Shown: piece after piece, positions 4,991 through 5,522 of the stretch
Numbering within the stretch: the stretch's first letter is position 1
How the letters are laid out: the number at the start of each line of letters is the position of its first letter
Assembly: GCA_028702365.1 (NCBI GenBank)
Contig: JAQVOZ010000109.1
Coordinates: 1-5,522 of the forward strand
Direction: 5' to 3'
DNA from: Candidatus Omnitrophota bacterium
Lineage (GTDB): Bacteria; Omnitrophota; Gorgyraeia; Duberdicusellales; 4484-171
DNA: 5,522 nucleotides
Notes under the pieces: model-generated
The model's input: the letters and a program-made list of their open reading frames with translations, nothing else
The model's database searches: none
What the model was told of the DNA's origin: nothing
Translations under genes and position numbers: made by a program

Positions 4991-5522
4991 ATGCGCGAAC
5001 AAAAAAAATTTAGAATTCCCATAGGGCCGCAGCATCCCGCTTTAAAAGAGCCGGAGAGTTTCAGCGTTGCCTTAAAAGGAGAAAAGATTAAGGGTGTTGA
5101 CGTCCGGCTTGGTTATAATCATCGCGGTATAGAGAAAGCGTGTGAGCAGAGGACTTACGTCCAGGATGTGTATCTTATTGAGCGCATTTGCGGCATTTGT
5201 TCCCATACGCATTCAACCTGTTTTGTCCAGGCAGTTGAAGAAATCGCTGCCTTAGCGGTTCCTAAAAGGGCGCTTTATATCCGCACTATCATAGGCGAAC
5301 TTGAGCGCATACACAGCCACTATTTATGGCTTGGGGTAGCCGGGCATGAGATAGGTTTTGATACTCTTCTTATGTATTCCTGGCGCGACAGGGAAGTGGT
5401 TATGGACGTATTGGCTATGCTTACCGGTAATCGTGTAAATTATGGAATAAACTGCATAGGCGGCGTGCGGCGCGATATAGACGAAGCGCAAATAACTGAA
5501 GTCCTTAAAGCCATAGATATAC
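4991..5522 (+). CDS. Group 4 [NiFe]-hydrogenase large (catalytic) subunit, NuoD/EchE-like (3'-partial)
   Basis: The first 177 residues of the catalytic subunit are visible; the frame is open to the right edge. GPQHPALKEP (12-21) and GYNHRGIEK (41-49) are NuoD/EchE family hallmarks. The L1 motif RICGICSHTH (65-74) matches RxCGxCxxxH, with C67 and C70 as two of the four Ni-Fe ligands; complex I NuoD lacks these cysteines. At the position of the quinone-binding His of NuoD (HPAxHG) this protein has K19, as expected for a hydrogenase without quinone. GELERIHSHYLWLG (102-115) follows, also typical. The second ligand pair (L2, DPCxxC-type) and any C-terminal processing peptide lie beyond the window. 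The protein would reduce protons or oxidise H2 on the cytoplasmic side, exchanging electrons through the small subunit. It is the only gene here with a long structured leader. Confidence 0.95.
   Translation, partial: MREQKKFRIPIGPQHPALKEPESFSVALKGEKIKGVDVRLGYNHRGIEKACEQRTYVQDVYLIERICGICSHTHSTCFVQAVEEIAALAVPKRALYIRTIIGELERIHSHYLWLGVAGHEIGFDTLLMYSWRDREVVMDVLAMLTGNRVNYGINCIGGVRRDIDEAQITEVLKAIDI

Overview
The window is one end-to-end stretch of a single plus-strand operon for a membrane-bound, complex I-related [NiFe] hydrogenase (group 4, energy-converting type). Eight genes are visible; the first is cut by the left edge and the last by the right edge. In order, their closest complex I counterparts are NuoL (C-terminal two thirds), a NuoM/NuoN/MrpD-type antiporter subunit, NuoJ, NuoK, NuoA, NuoB, NuoC and NuoD (first 177 residues). 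The enzyme is a hydrogenase and not NADH:quinone oxidoreductase for two reasons. The NuoD-like protein carries the intact L1 nickel-ligand motif RxCGxCxxxH. The NuoB-like protein has a CxxC pair where complex I has adjacent cysteines.

Layout: positions 1-3588 hold four membrane subunits (two proton-pump subunits, then the small NuoJ- and NuoK-like subunits). Positions 3590-3922 hold a NuoA-like three-helix subunit. Positions 3924-4837 hold two soluble connecting subunits (Fe-S small subunit and NuoC-like). Positions 4991 to the end hold the catalytic large subunit. From 2784 to 4837 the genes overlap or lie 1-2 nt apart, so they are almost certainly co-transcribed and translationally coupled. 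Two spacers break the packing: 85 nt at 1269-1353 with a small perfect hairpin, and 153 nt at 4838-4990 with a 12-bp palindrome, a long imperfect stem-loop and a second strong hairpin ending at the ribosome binding site of the catalytic gene.

How it probably works: the large and small subunits would interconvert 2H+ and H2, with electrons supplied or taken by a ferredoxin-type subunit. The soluble arm docks on the membrane arm, whose conserved lysines and glutamates form proton (or sodium) channels. The NuoH-like anchor and NuoI-like ferredoxin subunit expected for such a complex are not in the window and should lie in the flanks. The gene order J-K and A-B-C-D matches the classical nuo operon, and a NuoA-like subunit in a hydrogenase is unusual; together these are the most interesting aspects.

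Organism: an anaerobic or fermentative bacterium using the standard code (TGA, TAA and TAG all end genes here), with mostly AGGAG-type ribosome binding sites and moderate to low GC. The proteins remind me of those from uncultivated lineages such as Omnitrophota or Elusimicrobiota, but that is an impression from memory and not shown by the sequence. No mobile element, CRISPR array or stable RNA gene was seen.
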